Positions 12,855 to 15,044 of a stretch of DNA of 15,044 nucleotides are shown here, piece after piece. The translations under genes and the position numbers were made by a program. The notes beneath the pieces were generated by a model that was given only the letters and a program-made list of their open reading frames with translations, had not been told where the DNA came from and did no database searches. Every line of letters begins with the position of its first letter. Positions within the stretch are counted from its first letter, which is position 1. Source of the stretch: an uncultured Acetobacteraceae bacterium (GTDB taxonomy: Bacteria > Pseudomonadota > Alphaproteobacteria > Acetobacterales > Acetobacteraceae); assembly GCA_937930165.1 (NCBI GenBank), contig CALGVL010000131.1, positions 1 through 15,044 of the forward strand, in the 5' to 3' direction.

Positions 12855-14939
12855 TCAGCGCCGCACCACCCAGGCATCGGCCACGGTCACGCCCTCGCCC
12901 TCTGGCCCGATGATGAGCGGGTTGATCTCAGCCTCTGCGATGTCCTCCCGCGCGGCCAAACGTGAAAGGGCGGCGATGGCGCGCGCCAGTGCGGGGAGGT
13001 CGCCCCGCGGCAGCCCGCGCCAGCCGGCGAGCACCTGCAGCCCCTTCACTTCCGCGATCATCGCCTGTGCCTCCTCCTCCGAGACCGGGGCGAGGCGCAG
13101 CGTCACGTCGCGGAACAGTTCCGCCGTGATGCCGCCGGTACCGAGCATGATGACCGGCCCCACCTCCGGGTCGCGGAGGAAGCCGAGAATGGCCTCGCCC
13201 AGCCCCTTCGCCATGGGCTGCACCAGGAAGCCGGTGAGATGGGCTTGCGGCGCCATGCGGGCGACGCGGTAATGCATCGCCGCCGCCTCCTGCTTCAGCG
13301 CCGCGGCATCAGGGATGCCGAGTCGCACGCCACCGACCTCCGTCTTGTGGGCGAGGTCAGGGGAGAGGATCTTCAGCGCCACCGGGAAGGCGATGTCGCC
13401 CGGCGAGTCCTCCGGCGTCCGCAGCAGGGCGAAGGGGCTGGAAAGCCCCAGTGCGGCGAAGAGACGGCGCGCATCCGCCTCGTCCGGCCGTTCGGGCAGG
13501 GCGTGGGTGATGGCGGGGGCTTCCGGCTCGGTGCGTGGTGCGGTCCAGTCGCACCAGGCGCGGATGCAGTCGGCGGCGGATTCCGGGGTGCGGAAGGCGG
13601 GGATGCCGGCCTCGGCCAGCAGGCGCAGGGATTGCGCGGCCTCCGGCACCAGGAAGGCGGCGAGGGGCTTGGTGATGCCTCTGGCCTTTGCCTCGTCCCG
13701 CGCGCGCAGGATGCCGGCGACCGAATCCTGTGGCCGGAACTGCGCCGAGGAGCCGATGACGGACAGCGCCAGATCCGTGTCCTCCGCCGCCTGCAAAGCA
13801 CCGAGTGCGGCCGCGACGCGATCCGGCCTGGTCCCGGCCAGAGTCACATCCAGCAGGCGGCCGTGATGCGGGAAGCCCGCCGCTTCCAGCGCGGCGCTGG
13901 CGGCGGCATCCGGGGCCCGCGCCTCGATCCCGGCGACGCCGAGGCAATCCACCGCCATGGCGCCGCCGCCGCCCGTGGTGGTCATCACCCCCACCGCCCG
14001 ATGCGCGCGCGCCATCGGCCTGCGGCCGATCAGCAGGGCGGGGAGCTCCAGCAGCCCCTCCAGCGTGGTGACGCGGGCGATGCCATGGGCACGGAAGAAG
14101 GCATCCGCCGCCGCATCGGAGCCGGCGAGGGCGCCGGTATGGCTGGTGGCAAGCTCCGCGCCGAAGGGGCTGCGGCCGAGCTTGTAGGCGATGACCGGCT
14201 TGCCGGCCGCATGCGCCCGGCGAGCCAGATCGGCGAAATGCTGCGGGGCGCGGATCGCTTCCAGGAACAGCAGGATCGCATCCACCTGCGGATCGTCCAC
14301 CAGCAGGCCGGCGATCTCGCCCGCGCTCAGGTCGGCCTCGTTGCCCGTGCCGACCAGATGGGAGAAGCCGATTCCGCGCGCCGCGCCGCGCGACATGATG
14401 GCGCCCATCATGGAGCCGGACTGCGACACCAGGGCGATGCGCCCGGCCGGCAGGCTCTCCGCCTCCAGCGCCGCATTCACGGAACAGGCGATGCGGGCGT
14501 TGAGATTGACTACGCCCATGGAATTCGGCCCGAGGATGCGCAGCCCCGCGGCCCGCGCCGTGGCGACCAGCCGGGCCTGCAAGGCCGCGCCTTCCGGTCC
14601 GGCCTCGGCGAAGCCGTCGGCCAGGACGCAGGCGGCGGGGATGCCCTTGGCCGCAACCGCGTCCACCACGCCTTCGACATGCTGGGTGCCGAGCAGGATA
14701 TAGGCGAAATCCACCTCGCCGGGGATGTCGGCGACGCTCGGATAGGCCCTTTCCCCAAGCACCTCCGTCTCGCGCGGATGCACCGGCAGGATATCGCCGG
14801 TGAAGCCGTGCTTGCGGAGATAGATCTGCGCCCGGGCGGTGAGGCGCGTGCGGTCGGCGGAGGCGCCGATCAGGGCGATTCGCCGCGGCTCGAACAGGGC
14901 CTTGTGGAGTTGCGCGTTCATGCCTGCGGTGCCCTGCAT
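12855..14939 (-). CDS. Fused NDP-forming acyl-CoA synthetase (ADP-forming acetate--CoA ligase family)
   Basis: From the ATG at 14939 the product is 694 residues. The alpha-like part has a CoA-binding Rossmann start, ALFEPRRIALIGAS (14-27), then LGPNSMGVVN (136-145) and ALVSQSGSMMGA (169-180). The phospho-histidine site is H267 in ATSHTGALAGSDA. The beta-like C-terminal ATP-grasp part contains FPVALKILSPDLAHKTEVGG (about 559-578), GEAILGFLRDPEVGPVIMLG and AEINPLIIG near the end. It belongs to the succinyl-CoA-synthetase-like ACD group, which converts an acyl-CoA, NDP and phosphate to acid, NTP and CoA, or the reverse. The acyl substrate cannot be told, and alphaproteobacterial members often serve carnitine, aromatic or dicarboxylic acid breakdown. 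The ATG overlaps the stop of the preceding gene (TGATG). Start at codon 7 is possible. Confidence 0.9.
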   Translation of the reverse strand: MQGTAGMNAQLHKALFEPRRIALIGASADRTRLTARAQIYLRKHGFTGDILPVHPRETEVLGERAYPSVADIPGEVDFAYILLGTQHVEGVVDAVAAKGIPAACVLADGFAEAGPEGAALQARLVATARAAGLRILGPNSMGVVNLNARIACSVNAALEAESLPAGRIALVSQSGSMMGAIMSRGAARGIGFSHLVGTGNEADLSAGEIAGLLVDDPQVDAILLFLEAIRAPQHFADLARRAHAAGKPVIAYKLGRSPFGAELATSHTGALAGSDAAADAFFRAHGIARVTTLEGLLELPALLIGRRPMARAHRAVGVMTTTGGGGAMAVDCLGVAGIEARAPDAAASAALEAAGFPHHGRLLDVTLAGTRPDRVAAALGALQAAEDTDLALSVIGSSAQFRPQDSVAGILRARDEAKARGITKPLAAFLVPEAAQSLRLLAEAGIPAFRTPESAADCIRAWCDWTAPRTEPEAPAITHALPERPDEADARRLFAALGLSSPFALLRTPEDSPGDIAFPVALKILSPDLAHKTEVGGVRLGIPDAAALKQEAAAMHYRVARMAPQAHLTGFLVQPMAKGLGEAILGFLRDPEVGPVIMLGTGGITAELFRDVTLRLAPVSEEEAQAMIAEVKGLQVLAGWRGLPRGDLPALARAIAALSRLAAREDIAEAEINPLIIGPEGEGVTVADAWVVRR

Positions 14940-15044
14940 CAATGCATGCCGCCGGTCAGGCCGTCATGCAGGTTTTCCGTGCCGGGCCACCACTGCGCCT
15001 TGGCGGGCGGCTGCCACGGCTTCTGCTGTTGCGGTCGCGGCGGC
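14939..15044 (-). CDS. C-terminal tail of an unrecognised protein, partial
   Basis: Thirty-four codons and a TGA (14941-14939) are visible at the right edge. The tail is Pro/Gln/Trp-rich, starts PPRPQQQKPWQPPAK and ends NLHDGLTGGMH. Third positions are about four fifths G/C and better than in the alternative frame, and the stop overlaps the next ATG as TGATG, both of which support this frame. Too little is present to name a family. It is probably the gene before the CoA synthetase in one operon. Confidence 0.6.
   Translation of the reverse strand, partial: PPRPQQQKPWQPPAKAQWWPGTENLHDGLTGGMH

Noticed and set aside
1..15044. Insertion sequences, CRISPR arrays, tRNA or rRNA genes
   Set aside because: No transposase or integrase-like protein, no evenly spaced long repeats and no recognisable tRNA or rRNA segments were found on reading both strands.

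Overview
The window is uniformly GC-rich with strong G/C bias at third codon positions, and almost every base belongs to a gene or a short spacer. Protein content (NnrS, EamA transporters, two Nudix hydrolases, a fused ADP-forming acyl-CoA synthetase) and codon style suggest an alphaproteobacterium, most like Acetobacteraceae (Roseomonas-type). That placement is inference from style and gene mix, not from a marker gene.

Layout. 1-803 (-): the N-terminal two thirds of an NnrS-type haem/copper membrane protein, running off the left edge. 804-1310: no intact gene; it holds an Fnr/NnrR-like box and a multiply frameshifted remnant of a Crp/Fnr regulator. 1310-1810 (-): two small, hydrophilic, unrecognised genes, one with a lost frame and no good start, the other intact with nested hairpins over its ribosome binding site. 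1965-3452 (-): a HerA/DUF87-type ATPase. 3610-6199 (-): a tightly coupled operon of SAM methyltransferase, GtrB/ArnC-like glycosyltransferase, 4-TM EamA/ArnE-F-like protein and Nudix hydrolase. 6342-7934 (+): a divergent multi-TM GT-C-like glycosyltransferase. 8055-10821 (+): two overlapping 10-TM EamA transporters, then a metallo-beta-lactamase-fold hydrolase with a C-terminal winged helix. 10919-11182 (+): a small exported protein. 11189-12695 (-): a nitroreductase overlapped by a NUDT19-like Nudix hydrolase that probably starts with TTG. 12855-14939 (-): a fused NDP-forming acyl-CoA synthetase, preceded by the tail of another gene.

How the genes may work together. The best candidate for a functional system is 4084-7934: a GT2 enzyme that charges a polyprenyl phosphate with sugar, a small transporter of the flippase type, a polytopic GT-C enzyme that could use the lipid-linked sugar outside the cytoplasm, and a methyltransferase. 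The nitric-oxide-related locus at the left end appears to have lost its adjacent regulator while keeping a plausible operator. Much of the rest is ordinary chromosomal housekeeping and transport; I see no mobile element, CRISPR array, tRNA or rRNA.
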